64,000 nt of DNA from Epiperipatus broadwayi (GCA_028023455.1 JAQFVV010000351.1:684001-748000); one strand, 5' to 3'. Positions 49,167 through 60,958 are shown, numbered from the stretch's first letter. Numbers and translations: made by a program. The notes: generated by a model from the letters alone, not told the origin.

Positions 49167-49845
49167 CTATATATATTCAATAATATTCTAAGCTTAATTT
49201 CATTCAAATCATATTGTGAATAAAATAAAGTCATAATCTATAAATATTATGTACAAAATTTTATCAGTCTTTCATACTTTTCATATACCATTTTCAACTT
49301 TCAATAACCAACAATTTGATAATCTTTTTACTATTGTACCAAATTCTCACATTATTGTTATACAACTAATTTCTTATTTAATTACAATAATGTTTTTATT
49401 GCTTCTTATATTTTTCCTTACTTTGTCTTCACAATTATTGTTTGACATGTAAACTAAAATAATGCCAGGCCTTTTGGAAATTCTTTTCATTTTACTGCTA
49501 TCAATCTATAAATTACAGTATTACTTATAAAATCTTCCAAGCATAATTTCATTTCAAATTAAAGAGTATAATGTGGGATTTTGATAAAATTATATTAATC
49601 CAAAGAAAAATAAAATAATGAAAAGATAGATAAATATTTTATATTATAAAAAATTGGTATTAAATAAAATTTGAAATGTATATGAAAGTGTAAAGTCAAT
49701 TGTAAAATCGATGAGACAAATATTAAGAAAAAAAATTAATTTTAAAATGAACATATTAAAAAAGATTAAATTTAGTCATAATAAAAAAATAATGAAGTTA
49801 AAATTTTACATGAATAATAATAAAAATTTTGATAGTAGTAATTAT
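49167..49845 (+). other. A-rich sequence with a 68-codon open frame
   Basis: An open frame from 49711 reads MRQILRKKINFKMNILKKIK and KFYMNNNKNFDSSNYDISN, then runs into the palindromic insertion at 49859. After the insertion (50939 on) the sequence continues in a similar lysine- and asparagine-rich style (RNSINNSVGKYVLQI). This may be a decayed coding sequence split by the insertion. No family was recognised. Confidence 0.25.
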
Positions 49846-50086
49846 GATATTAGTAATATATATAATTTTAATGCGCAAATACGCGCACAACAACCGAGCT
49901 TCATCAAGATTAAATAACAATATATTATAAACTCAAAATAATTATAATATCTAAAGAATAATGCCCGAGCGCTTTCAAGAGAACTTAGCTCTCATAATCA
50001 TGGGCAACAAAGAATAAGCATAGCATGTTGGTATATGCTAAAATATGCTGATATATGTAAATTAGTTGAAAATAAATGCGTCAGCT

Positions 50087-50353
50087 CTAAATGATCCATT
50101 TCTTAGAGATTTTGTAACACGCATCTTTCCTATTCATAGCCTTATCATCAATAGCAATAAAACATGCTTCTTTAACTTTTCTCTTAATGTCATTTCTCTC
50201 CCTGCAAACTATTCTTGCATTTTTAGGTTCACATGCATGACCAGCTGATTTCTGATGTATTGCAAATATTGAGTTGCAATTTGGGTCTACCTGGGCCTTA
50301 TTGTAAGAATATCTGTGCTGGGATAGTCTAGTAGAAAGAGTTGCTTTCGTCTC
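50087..50353 (-). pseudogene. GIY-YIG endonuclease fragment, left arm
   Basis: The minus-strand frame (the upstream methionine at 50374 lies in the loop and is incidental) reads ETKATLSTRLSQHRYSYNKA, then SIFAIHQKSAGHACEPKNAR, RVKEACFIAID-like sequence and MNRKDACYKISKKW, stopping at 50087. This is the later part of the GIY-YIG fold: the helix with the catalytic arginine (STRLSQHR), the S-x-x-A-x-H motif (SIFAIHQ), the metal-binding glutamate in KEACFI, and NR near the end. The GIY strand and the full YIG strand are missing, so it is inactive. It differs from the right-arm copy at about one residue (D for E after QV). Confidence 0.85.
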
Positions 50354-50372
50354 ATGTCCAGAAAATAACTGC

Positions 50373-50657
50373 ATGGCATCATACTATGGGGAAACGAAAG
50401 CAACTCTTTCTACTAGACTATCCCAGCACAGATATTCTTACAATAAGGCTCAGGTAGAACCAAATTGCAACTCAATATTTGCAATACATCAGAAATCAGC
50501 TGGTCATGCATGTGAACCTAAAAATGCAAGAATAGTTTGCAGGGAGAGAAATGACATTAAGAGAAAAGTTAAAGAAGCATGTTTTATTGCTATTGATGAT
50601 AAGGCTATGAATAGGAAAGATGCGTGTTACAAAATCTCTAAGAAATGGATCATTTAG
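50373..50657 (+). pseudogene. GIY-YIG endonuclease fragment, right arm
   Basis: The 94-codon frame starts MASYYGETKATLSTRLSQHR. YYGET corresponds to the YIG strand (YIGET in Penelope-like proteins), and the catalytic arginine, S-x-x-A-x-H, the glutamate helix and the NR motif follow as in the left arm. It ends KISKKWII. The first half of the domain (GIY) and the whole reverse transcriptase are absent. The domain normally nicks target DNA for Penelope-like retrotransposition. Keeping an open frame on both arms suggests a recent insertion or a founder that was intact here. Confidence 0.87.
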
Positions 50658-50938
50658 AGCTGACACATTTATTTTCAACTAATTTACATATATCAGCATA
50701 TTTTAGCATATACCAACACGCTATGCTTATTCTTTGTTGCCCATGATTATGAGAGCTAAATTCTCTTGAAAGCGCTCGGGCATTATTCTTTAGATATTAT
50801 AATTATTTTGAGTTTATAATATATTGTTATTTAATCTTGATGAAGCTCGGTTGTTGTGCGCGTATTTGCGCATTAAAATTATATATATGTATAGTAAGCA
50901 CCTGAGTTTAATAATTTCTTTTTACGATATTAGTAATA

Positions 50939-52531
50939 GTAGAAACAGTATTAACAATTCTGTAGGCAAGTATGTTTTACAAATATAATATTAATTCAGC
51001 AGATAATAATGGAAATGATAATTACTTGATAAAGTATGTAATTCGATGCTACCTTTACTTCTTTTGTTATTTACATGTAATTCTATATTTAAACATTTTT
51101 TACATTTAATAAGAAAAGTTTATAAATTTATAGGTGTTTTCCTGATTGCTTTGGACATTTACAGTCATATGCTTTCGATGTTTGCAGACAGATTAAATGT
51201 CAAAAGCAAGCTCTGCAAGTCAAATGCTTTATACATTTATAATGCTTTCTTATTAAATGTGCAAAATGTTGTTTATAGATATAATAAGGCTTGAAATACA
51301 CTTTTGAAAAAAATATGAATATAAAAAAAAATTAGAATTGAAAATAAAACTGAAATAATTAACAATTATTTAAAGACATAATATATAAAAAAATTTGAGA
51401 GAATAAAATATGATTATATTCAATAAACTAAAAAAAAAGCATATTAATAGAAAGAAATCATGATAGAAAGTTTGATTTCAAAAGCAATGAAGATGTAAAA
51501 ATAAAAGAATAATAACAAATATGGTAAGGTTTTTTTTTACTAATAAAGACAATTGTAATTTTTTTAAAAAAGAAATTATTAGAAAAGGAATATTTTCTGA
51601 AGAATTTATAAAAATGGCAATGATAAAATTAAAAAAAATGGATAGAATGATTAATAAATTATATAAAAAGTTTAAAAAAACTTAGTGCACGAGTGGCATT
51701 GGCATATAAACAGTCAAAATTATGCAAATGTATGACTTATGTCAGCTATAAATATTTTGAAAAAAAGCCTAAATACTTGTATGTTAAAAAATTTTATAAA
51801 TATAAAAATTTGAGTAATGAAAGAAATATTAACAATTCATATAAATATAACAATTATATTTAACTAAATGTAATTAGAATGTATATTAGTCTTAATAAGA
51901 AGCAGCAATTAAAATAATTATGAAAATTGCATGTTAAAAATAAAAATAAAAAAGTGTAAAATATATTATTTCGATATGCAGGATATTTCAGAGATGTAGC
52001 AGTAAAATTGTAATTTTTAATATCATGACAATTATTATAAATAAATAAAAGCATTAAATATGAATGACCATTCACTACTGAATCAATATTATTAATGAAC
52101 TATACTTTTTAATTTTGTTTGCTATCATTATGTTTGATGAACTTCTTTAGGCTTGAAAACAACATGTGCATTCTAAAAATATTGATGTTATTGTAATATC
52201 TACTTTAGTTTTACTGCATATAAATATATATATATAAGAAGGGGGAAGCTACAGAAAATAAATTTTTCATCAACTGAAAAAAATATTTGATTCCTCTAAT
52301 GTTCATCCTATAAATTCTTATCATTGCTGCTATTATTCCATATAATTATTCATATACTGCATGAACTTAAATGGGCTGCTTATCAATACACAATAGCCAT
52401 TGTAATCAGTTTATTACTTCTTAATTCTGAGTTAAAATTAAAAACACTGTGGTTTTCATCTCAATTGTGTGAAGTTGTTAGAAGTATTGAGAAATGTCAT
52501 TGACTTTCTCATAAATTTTGAGGCTACTACA
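50939..52531 (+). other. A-rich region with coding-like fragments
   Basis: The plus strand is A-rich from 51300 to 51850. Open fragments include LDIYSHMLSMFADRLNVKSK (51160 on), NFFKKEIIRKGIFSEEFIK and KKMDRMINKLYKKFKKT (51553-51680), broken by stops. Strand-specific A-richness suggests a decayed retroelement frame. No motif allows naming it. Confidence 0.25.
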
Positions 52532-52581
52532 TTGGCTTTTCTTTATTGTTTTTCAATTATCTATAACATTAGTTTACTATA
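52532..52581 (+). repeat. 50-bp direct repeat, left copy
   Basis: TTGGCTTTTCTTTATTGTTT and the next 30 bases recur at 54889-54938 with one mismatch. The pair bounds a 2.3-kb segment. Confidence 0.9.
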
Positions 52582-52603
52582 ATGGTTGGGTGATATTAGA
52601 AGT

Positions 52604-52680
52604 CTTACCGTATCTGCACTACAGGGTGCCACCAGGTTATTTGAACCTGGAAAATTTATAGTAGTAGGCAGATACGTAAG
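52604..52680. repeat. Nested hairpin of 77 bases
   Basis: An outer stem CTTACCGTATCTGC pairs with GCAGATACGTAAG (one bulged C), continued by ACTACA with TAGTAG-type pairing. An inner stem CCAGGTT pairs with AACCTGG around ATTTG. GC content is higher than in the flanks. It lies just inside the left 50-bp direct repeat. Confidence 0.6.
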
Positions 52681-52834
52681 TTAAGATTCAAATTTTACAT
52701 ATATATTTTATTCCGACCGTCAGCCTGTGCCACTAGCTCAATGAGATACAGAGTATTATAAAATATAAATTCTTAAAATATTTTTCAATATTAAAAAAAA
52801 AAAAAGCCACTGCCAGTAATAACACACAAAAAAC

Positions 52835-53990
52835 TTTATTAACGCACATATATAAACATTTAAAATTTGAGGAATAAAATTTATTATTTAGGTTGGTTAT
52901 TAATTTTTAAATGTAAATTTTTATTTTAAACAATCAGCACAGATGAATTTGATAATATTTTTAAGAGTGTCAAGTATGAATAAACTACATAGATTGCATT
53001 TGAAAGGAAAATATTCTATCCCTTATTCAACCTTAGGCCAAAAGTTCGCAGTCAAACCAACGTCAACCCATCTGATATATCGATGTATTCAATGCAGCAT
53101 GAATATGACAGCACAAATACCATACTGTCAGGAATGTACATCTGAACAACATGGTTATAGAAGACATTGACTCTCATCCAGTACAGGAATACTACATCTG
53201 TCTGGTGAGAAGAACAATAAAAAATAACTCCATAGGTAGGGACTGCATTGTCCATCTTACTATCCCACTCCATAGGCAAAGAGGGGTGATCCAAGGAGCA
53301 GGGAATACCATCTGCTTCCAATGGTCAGTGAGATATGGAACTTATTTTGCCCAAATGCAGCATATAATAGGATCCTGCATGTAGCAAATCTCATGCTACA
53401 TTTACTAATTACACCAATATATCCAACCGATTAACACAATTTAACTATGAAACAAATAACCTAAGATTAACCCTCCTTTAATTAATTAATATAACTTTAC
53501 AAATCTATGCAGCCATTCATGCCCGACTTAAATTTAACATTTATTAATGCACATATATAAACATTTAAAATTGAGGAATAAAATTTATTATTTTAGATTG
53601 GGTATTAATTTTTAAATTTAAATTATTAAGAAAGTCCACACAGATGGACATTTTATAAAAGTTTGTTTTATAATGTTGAGTATAGATAGGCTACGTAAAT
53701 TACTCAGTTAAAAACATTTCAAAATAAACATAAACAATCAAAATATAAAGTCATTAATAAAATTGCAGAGGGGAATTTACAAGAAACCCAATGGTATTCA
53801 TCATAAGATGCCACATTAACACCAATAACTTAAAAGACACTCGAATAAATATATTTTTAGATATTCAATGTGAGGTATCATATTTACTGAATATCTATAT
53901 ATTTTAATCGCTATGAAAATAAAAAAATAATTAAACATTAACAAATCTATGCAGTCATCTATACCCAACTTAAATTTAATGCATTTAAAT
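52835..53990 (+). repeat. Diverged direct duplications around a GC-richer core
   Basis: GCACATATATAAACATTTAA, GAGGAATAAAATTTATTATTT and CACAGATG, in order, occur at 52844-52945 and 53550-53650. A second pair, AATCTATGCAGCCAT...CTTAAATTTAA, lies at 53502-53537 and 53943-53978. Between the first pair is a stretch of clearly higher GC (53030-53390) that is open in several frames on both strands (75-89 codons). I recognise no protein in it. It may be a worn, partly tandem-duplicated mobile element. Confidence 0.55.
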
Positions 53991-54888
53991 AATTTAGTCA
54001 ATAAATATTAAAAAAAATGGAAATGATTAAATCAATAAACTCAAAATATTTAAAATTAAACATCAATAATTGATTTTGAATTCTTAAGTTAGATTAAATT
54101 TCATTTTAAAAATTAGGTTTAGCTTGTCAAATCTTGATGAAAGTTCTTAATTACTTTTTTAAAATTGTATAGTTCATACTTTACAGTAGAAGAGCTGATG
54201 ATTCCTTGGGTCAATTCCCACAAAGACTTTATTAATGTAAGACATAGTCTGTTGTTCATACCATAGTTTTCAATCTGGAGGCTTCCTTAGCTGGTTTAAT
54301 CCTGGTATTATTTAATTGCAGTACCCATATGATTTGGGGTCTGCAACAGTACCATTCATAATTCAACAGTCATTTCATTTGAAATAAGTGAGAGTGAACA
54401 GTGTGTCTTATCACCCTTCTCAAAAAAAATCAAGCTGGAACTGTTTTAATTTGAATATTTTTTCCTTTTATACCAATCATCCAGCTTCAATGAACAATGG
54501 TTTTGTGTTCCAATTTTGCGTTATGGTCCAAACGTTTGTTGCTGCTTCTATTGGACATCTAATTTTTTTGTTCTCTTATCTATATCTTTCATCTGACTTT
54601 TTTATATAAGAGCCCCAAGGGCTAGTTTGCTTTTTGTTTAATTTATAAAACAATCATTTCCATTTACAAAAATATTTTATCTTTAGATCTTGTACTTTTT
54701 TTTATAAAAAAGTATGTTCAAATACTTTTTTTTTTAAAAAAAAAAAGAAAATAATACTTTAAAGTTTTCATTCCATCTGTGCAATATATTATATATGTTA
54801 AACAACTTTTAACTTCCAGTTTTTAAGTTAAGTTTTTTTTCTTTTTAATAAATCAATTTTTATTTATAATCTTTTTATTTTAATACTG
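53991..54888. other. AT-rich DNA, one GC-richer patch
   Basis: A patch at 54240-54370 (GGGGTCTGCAACAGTACC and surroundings) has higher GC but no recognisable identity. The 73-codon frame at 54388-54609 is hydrophobic and unrecognised. T and A runs follow near 54700-54750. Confidence 0.4.
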
Positions 54889-54938
54889 TTGGCTTTTCTT
54901 TATTATTTTTCAATTATCTATAACATTAGTTTACTATA
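54889..54938 (+). repeat. 50-bp direct repeat, right copy
   Basis: One mismatch from 52532-52581 (A for G after CTTTATT). Confidence 0.9.
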
Positions 54939-55969
54939 CACAATTTTTAATGCAAAAATCATAACTAAAACAATTAGTTAGATGTCAATATCATACATAT
55001 CTTATACAAATATCACTGAAATTTAAATATAAAAGCAAGACAAACATCTATGGTTGTTAGTTTATTTAGCTCCAGGTATTTCAGAATGACTTGATTCTTT
55101 TATTTACATATTTAAGCTTGTTTATACAACACATTTGTTATTTTCAATCAAAAAACTACCAGATTACATTTAAATTTTATTTGAAAATATTTTTAAGAAG
55201 ACAAAATGTAAAAACATAATCATAATAAAACAAAAACTGCTTTACTGGCTAACAAGAATTGCTTTCAGAAACAGTGGTAGAGACATTTTTTTTGTAAAAT
55301 TTTAATAATAATAAGTTCAATTTTAAATATTAAAACACATTTTTAACCTTTTATATGATTTCCAAATTAAAAATGGAATTCAAATAATAATTTATTTTAA
55401 TAATTTTTATGAATAAACAATTTTGCATTCCGATATGAATTGATCAAATTATGACTAAAATTGCAATTAGCCTCTTAATTAAAAATGGGAAGAGTTGGAC
55501 AAGTTAATTAAAATATCAGTTCAGCTTATAAAATCAGGATGAATGCATGTGTAAATGGACTTTTTAAATAGATAAGTTCAATCATGGACAAAACAAAATT
55601 ATGATCCTTATTCCCAAGAAGTTGTATATCACTAGTCAAGTCAGTGGTTGGCAGTTGAAGACAGAGAATGCTAAATATTTTCAGATTATGCACACAGATT
55701 GCAATTTGATGGTGACTTTTTCTTATGAATTTGCAATTGAAAGATTACTTTCAAATAAAAGAAAATTGCTTAAATGGGAAAAAAAATATTTAATAGTAAA
55801 TGAACATTGTTGGCCTTTATGAATTAAAGAAATTGTAAAGAAACATTTGATTTAAAAAGTAAACATGTATTTTACTGTAAAGGCACAAATATGGGAAGTG
55901 TATGTGGAATTATATTATTATAAATAAAAAGTGAAAAAAAATTGTGTGGAGATTGATGGAGTATCAGAG
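54939..55969. other. AT-rich DNA upstream of the LINE remnant
   Basis: A 73-codon frame at 55601-55822 could be the worn start of the LINE protein, but I see no diagnostic motif. Confidence 0.4.
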
Positions 55970-58900
55970 TGGTTAAGATTAGTTATTCAATTTAAATGAA
56001 GATATAAGATGCAGATAATTCAGTTTTGTGCTTCATCAAGTTCTCATTATGATGAAGAAATAGAGGATTTTATGAATGTATAAAAGTCTTAAGATCAGAC
56101 CAAACAATATTTTAAATTTAATATAGAAACATTAATGCTAGAATTGGTAAATGATTGAAAGATGTATGTGTTGTAGGTAATTTTGATTTTTGGTAGTATA
56201 AAGGAATAAGAACACAGACTTTTGAAGTATGCAGAAAAAGTAAAACTGTATATTATATACTTTCCAAGAAACAATTGTGGATTGATATAAATGGCTTCAA
56301 GTCACTCAAAAACTGTCAGTTTTTACATTACCATGGTGTTTTTATGCTTATTTTAAAACTTAAAAAGTACTGTAAGATGCTGCCCTCTCTAGAATTATTT
56401 TACAAGTAAAAAATCAATAATATTGACATAAGAAGCTACAATAATGGGAGAAGGCAGGCTTTCCTAGATGCTGATTGGTTGGTTCTCAATGTGAATAAAA
56501 GAAGAGCACCTGTCAACAATTTTCATCGCCCCAAGCTCTTTATTTGATTTTCAAACAAAAATGAATGTATTGGAGTATTTTGTTTACATATTATAATGGA
56601 TTTTGATAAAATATGCTGAAAATATAATTATTTTAAAAAAATAGTAGGATTTTAGTAAAAAATTCTTTACTTTTACATGAACATAAATTGAGAAAGAAAT
56701 CAATGATATCTACAGCACTCTCTATTTTGTTATAAACTTTCTTTTTAGGTCTTCCACTATCAAATATTATTATAATTATAAATAGAAATTTATTTTTGAA
56801 AAAACTTTTGTTCACTTTCATAATTTGACAAATTATTAATATATTTTTTACAAATAAAACTAAAATGAATATAATATTAAAAGATGAATATATATTTTAC
56901 TGCTGATTTTGTAATTGATCAATCAAAAGTTGTAAAACTTCACTTGGCCAATAAAAAAACTGTTCCCTTAAAAAAAAAATTTCAGTGAAAGAGATAATTA
57001 ATTCTTTAAAAAAATACTAATAGCAATAGACATAGAAGCATCCAAATAAAGTTATAATAATTAACAGAAAATATTTATTTCAAGATTGAATAATTTTTAA
57101 TAAATTCAATTATCATCAAGTGGTGAGACATAAGATACATGTTAATGGAAAACTAGAGAGAAAAAAAATTAGAAACAATAATATTCGGAGTTGATATTTT
57201 TAATATTCAGAATTATTCTAATAAATTAAAATTAGAAATTGCAGAACATTTTAAAATATTAACAGAGTTTGAAGTTGGTCCAGATTTAAATAAAATCAAT
57301 AGGAACATATTACATACATAATTGAAAACAACACTAAAGATAGATGGAACTAAAAAGCAGAAATGTACCATTAAATTTCCTATGTAGACAAGATAATGTA
57401 TGAAGAAAAAAGAAATGTGAAAATTTATAAAATAATTCATAAAAACAATTGAATATCTAGTGTTTTGTAAAATAGTATGTAAATGATTTAATAATGATAT
57501 AAGAAAACAATCTTGAATTAAGCAAACAGTTTATACTTTGTGGCTAATTATGAATCAAAATATATAAAATGCACTAACACACACAAGTACACAAAGCTAA
57601 AAACAAATAAAGAAAATATATATTATTATTTTTTTATTTTAATATCTATTTCATTAAATGGCTAAGTGCTTCCAAGGGTCAACGCTCTCATAATCATAAC
57701 CGCATTAAAAACTATAATGTTTTTAGCTTTGTATGCTTGTGCGTGTTAGCATATTTTATATATTTTGAATCTTGAATTACTAGGAAAGCTATAGACGAGA
57801 ATAAAAGTCCTAAAAGTATAAAACATCATCTTAGAATTGGTAGGAAACTTATTTCCACAATAAGAATAAGACAAAACCATTACTAAAAAAAGAGATGACA
57901 TCAAACAATGTATAAAAAAGTTCTTTGAAAAATTATATTGCAATAAAGAACAAAAAAAGCAAATAAACAAAAACAAAGTATTCCCTATAATTTCTATATC
58001 TTCTGAATTGTATAGCATTTTAAATGTAGAAGTTAGACATACAATTAAATGCATAAAGAAGGATAAATCTCCAAGTAATAATGAAATTATAACCAATATT
58101 TTAAAAGAAGCAGGTGAAGAAATAAAAATATTGATGGCAAAGATATATATTAAATGTCTAAATGATAAAGTTGTATCAGATGATTGAAAAAATGCAGTAA
58201 TAATATCGACATGTAAAAAGATGATAAATTAGATATTAGAAATTACAGATTTATGTCTTTTATCACTTTAATAAAAAATTATACCTAGATAATTACAATT
58301 TATATACAGCAAATTTTGGATTTTTAACTAAACAAAAAAAAGATATTTAAAGTGATTTTAGCACAGTTGATGACATATATAGATTGAGAAAAGTTATAAA
58401 AATATAAAATTACTAATAAGTTACCATTATGCTTTGGATTTTTGTATTATGAAATGGCATGTAATTTTATAAGCATTCTTACACCGATTAGAACTTTAAA
58501 TCATCAAGATATAGATTCGGGATATTGTCATGTTTTGAAAAATTATTTATAGTGCATCAACAGTAATTAAATTATGTAATTATATGAAAAAAAGATATGT
58601 GACAGAGTGACTTATATCATCAAAATATTATACAGCAGTTTCACAAGAAGTATTTTATGAATTAAAATGAGAAGCTAAGGGATTCAATGAAATATCTAAA
58701 AGTCATCTAGATTTTGCATATGATGTGGTTATTTTTGCAAATAATGCTTCAAAATTTTAGGAAATGTTGCAAGAGTTTTCATTTGAAAGTAAAAAAGTAT
58801 GACTAAAGTTAAATGCTAAAAAAGTCTAAAGGAAGTTCAATAGATTTTTTCAAAAAAAGAAAATAGAGATTGATAATGATGAATTAGAAGTTAACCATTA

Positions 58901-59460
58901 CAAATTACTTGTTCAGATTATTAATACATCTAGAAACATAATGGATGAAAGTAAATATAGAATTAAACTAGAATGGAATGCTTTTGTTAAGAAATATGGC
59001 TTTAGTAAAGGAATTTTTTTAATAAATGTATTTTATCAGTTCTTACTTATTGATTTGTGACTTAGATATTTAAAAGAAGAGTGATATAGAAACTTTAGGC
59101 ACTCAACAAAGTATAGAGAAATTATATTAGGGATAATAATAAGGGATCAAAAATGAAATACATTGGTGTGAGAAAAAACAGAAAATACTGGCATTATTTT
59201 AAGAATTAATAAACAGAAGTAGATATTGTTTAGACATATTGCTAAAAGAGATGATTATAAATGGACAGTTAAAATCTGAAGCTGGATTCGAAGAGATTGT
59301 AAAACACCTAGAAAGAATGACAATATGAGCTGAATGGATGACATAAGAATGTTTCTGATGTTAAATAAAAAAGAGAGGCTAGAAATTGGAGAAACTGGTT
59401 TAAATTAGTCAGACCTTCATCCTGCAGTGGGTTTATAAGTGTTGAAAATGATATTGATGG
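55970..59460 (+). pseudogene. Decayed RTE-like LINE: endonuclease and reverse transcriptase
   Basis: Broken frames appear in the expected order. Apurinic-type endonuclease traces come first: QIIQFCASSSSHYDEEIEDF (56012 on), which corresponds to the Y-A-P-T region, and NINARIGK then VVGNFDFW (56129 on), which corresponds to G-D-F-N-A-K-I-G. A linker (AEHFKILTEFEVGPDLNKIN, 57243 on) follows. The reverse transcriptase then gives SSELYSILNVEVRHTIKCIKKDKSPSN (58002 on), LDFAYDVVIFANNASKF (58710 on, the FADD box altered to YDVV), KVXLKLNAKKV, and a C-terminal segment ending TFILQWVYKC (about 59425). This is the craniofacial-development-protein-2-like LINE also seen at 6818-7600 and 60319-60597. Many stops and frameshifts make it long dead. 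It is interrupted at 57521-57767 by a foldback. GC-richer bases at 56380-56560 do not fit the LINE and may be another insertion. Confidence 0.85.
57509..57779. mobile_element. Penelope-related foldback inside the LINE, 12-bp TSD
   Basis: The insert is 57521-57767. The arms at about 57553-57604 and 57718-57769 are inverted copies of about 50 bases (TATATAAAATGCACTAACAC and its reverse, few mismatches). The left side has an extra unpaired tail of about 32 bases (57521-57552). AATCTTGAATTA flanks exactly at 57509-57520 and 57768-57779. The interior at 57655-57697 (AAGTGCTTCCAAGGG, GCTCTCATAATCAT) matches the outer arm of the Penelope-like dimer at 49970-50001 (GAGCGCTTTCAAGAG, GCTCTCATAATCAT). 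The LINE frame appears to resume after it. The same family is inferred. Confidence 0.75.
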
Positions 59461-60318
59461 TATGTGTGGTGATTTCATTAATGTTCATTTTCAATTTACC
59501 ATAGTAGACAGAAAAGTAATGAGATTCCTGAATATTTAATTATGAAAGCAATGACCATATATTCACTGGAATCAATTTTATCTTTTCTATTATTGATTTA
59601 TTGGTTTAGTCAAAGTTGCTAAAATGATCACCTTTAATAACATTATTGAAAATATATTTTTTGTTAATATGTAATATTAGAAACTTTGTAGCACAAACTT
59701 ATATAAACATATTTAGAGTAAAGTCTTAGAGTAATATATCTAATTTCTACAACAACAAAAATGAATTCACTTTTGTCTGCAATACAAATTCTAATACAAG
59801 GAGCTAATTTAGAAAATGCTAACTATGAAAATGAAATTCAGTTTGTAATATGTTTGCTGATGGTTCCTATATGTTAAATTCTTTGTTTAAAATTGAAATA
59901 ATTAGACAATATTGGTGACAATGGTAAAACAAATACTTCATCAAAATTTCTATTATCTCCAACTACCTATAAACTAATAAATAACATTTAGAATTTCAAA
60001 ATTCAGAGTTATATCAAAGTTATTAATATGCACTTTAAGATTATTTAGATACATTTTCCATCATAAATGAATAAATATAAATCAGATTTTTAAAAATATT
60101 TTCATTGAAAAATAAATATAAGGTAGTATAAATTTGTATTTACTTTTTTTTTCTTTTATAAATTTGTAAACCTTTCCAAAAGTCTGCCTGAAAAAGTCAC
60201 AATATTTTTTTCTAAGTACATTTAATATAACTATGGTAATGGTAAAAAAAAAAAAAAAAAAGACATTCTTTTGGGTAAAAAAAAATATTTTAAACTTAAT
60301 ATAAATTAAGTATAAATG
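59461..60318. other. AT-rich DNA, nothing recognised
   Basis: No gene was recognised. A run of about 19 A at 60243-60261 is the only notable local feature. Confidence 0.5.
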
Positions 60319-60597
60319 TATCATCATCATCAACCATTATCAATCCACTGCAGGATGAAGGTCTCTTCAAGTTCAATCCATCTTCTCCGATCTTTAGTTT
60401 TTCTTCTCCACATTACCCTTGCACACTTTCTTATTTCATCCATCCATCTCACATGTGGTCTCTTTCTGGGTCTTTTACAATCTCTTGGAATCCAGTTTAA
60501 GATTTCAATTGTCCATCTATTATCATCTCTTCTAGCAATATGCCCAGCCCAACTCCACTTGTCTTAATTTTTTCAATGAGGTCAGTAACACCTGTTT
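60319..60597 (-). pseudogene. RTE-like LINE 3' end, C-terminal frame intact
   Basis: On the minus strand, starting near 60560, one frame stays open: KWSWAGHIARRDDNRWTIEI, then WIPRDCKRPRKRPHVRWMDE, RRKTKDRRRWIELEE and TFILQWIDNG, then a stop. This is the standard C-terminus of the craniofacial-development-protein-2-like LINE polymerase. (GAT)n follows (plus strand ATCATCATCATC at 60319-60330). The upstream break at about 60597 adjoins TATATATATATG, so the copy is strongly 5'-truncated. It is younger than the copies at 6818 and 55970, judging by its unbroken frame. Confidence 0.88.
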
Positions 60598-60958
60598 ATA
60601 TATATATGTAGTGGGAAACTACTTATCAGATATAATGCTATGTTTAATTGACAGAATTAATACAGTTTATTTATCCTCTTAAAAAATAAAGATATTGATA
60701 AATTTCATTTTTGATAAAATGATTTTGGTTTTAAAATAGTTAACAAAATTTTTAATATAGATCATGATCCCAAAATAAAGTTATAAAATATTAATTATTT
60801 TATGTATATGTAAATAGAATAAAAATCAATCTATAACATAACATTAAATAATGATACCGTTTATAAAGAAAATGATTACCATTATCAAAAGATTGGCACA
60901 AATCCAATTTAAGTTTTCAAAACCCCGAAGCTAGAGGTCCCAACTATCGCATTTTTAT
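60598..60958. other. AT-rich DNA, nothing recognised
   Basis: No gene was recognised. The last 50 bases (CCCCGAAGCTAGAGGTCCC near 60923) become GC-richer ahead of the folded segment that follows. Confidence 0.45.

Larger units (their letters stand above)
49846..50938. mobile_element. Penelope-like inverted dimer with 13-bp TSD
   Basis: The element is 49859-50925. The arms 49857-50353 and 50391-50887 are inverted copies of 497 bases with few mismatches and no length difference: paired positions sum to 100744 at every point I checked. The loop is only 37 bases. Beyond the right arm is an unpaired tail of 38 bases (50888-50925). GATATTAGTAATA flanks the whole unit exactly at 49846-49858 and 50926-50938, showing it inserted as one piece. 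Each arm encodes the same GIY-YIG endonuclease fragment (separate entries). The outer arm parts contain GATGAAGCTCGG and TGCGCGTATTTGCGC. Penelope-like retroelements end in a GIY-YIG domain and are known for inverted and tandem terminal arrangements, which fits. Confidence 0.9.

Noticed and set aside
50066-50248. 60-codon frames at 50066-50248 (plus) and 50496-50678 (minus)
   Set aside because: They are antisense shadows of the GIY-YIG fragments and are alike only because the arms are inverted copies.
53052-53384. Overlapping 75-89 codon frames as a real gene
   Set aside because: Three frames on two strands are open together, which reflects higher GC and few stops rather than one gene; none matches a known family.
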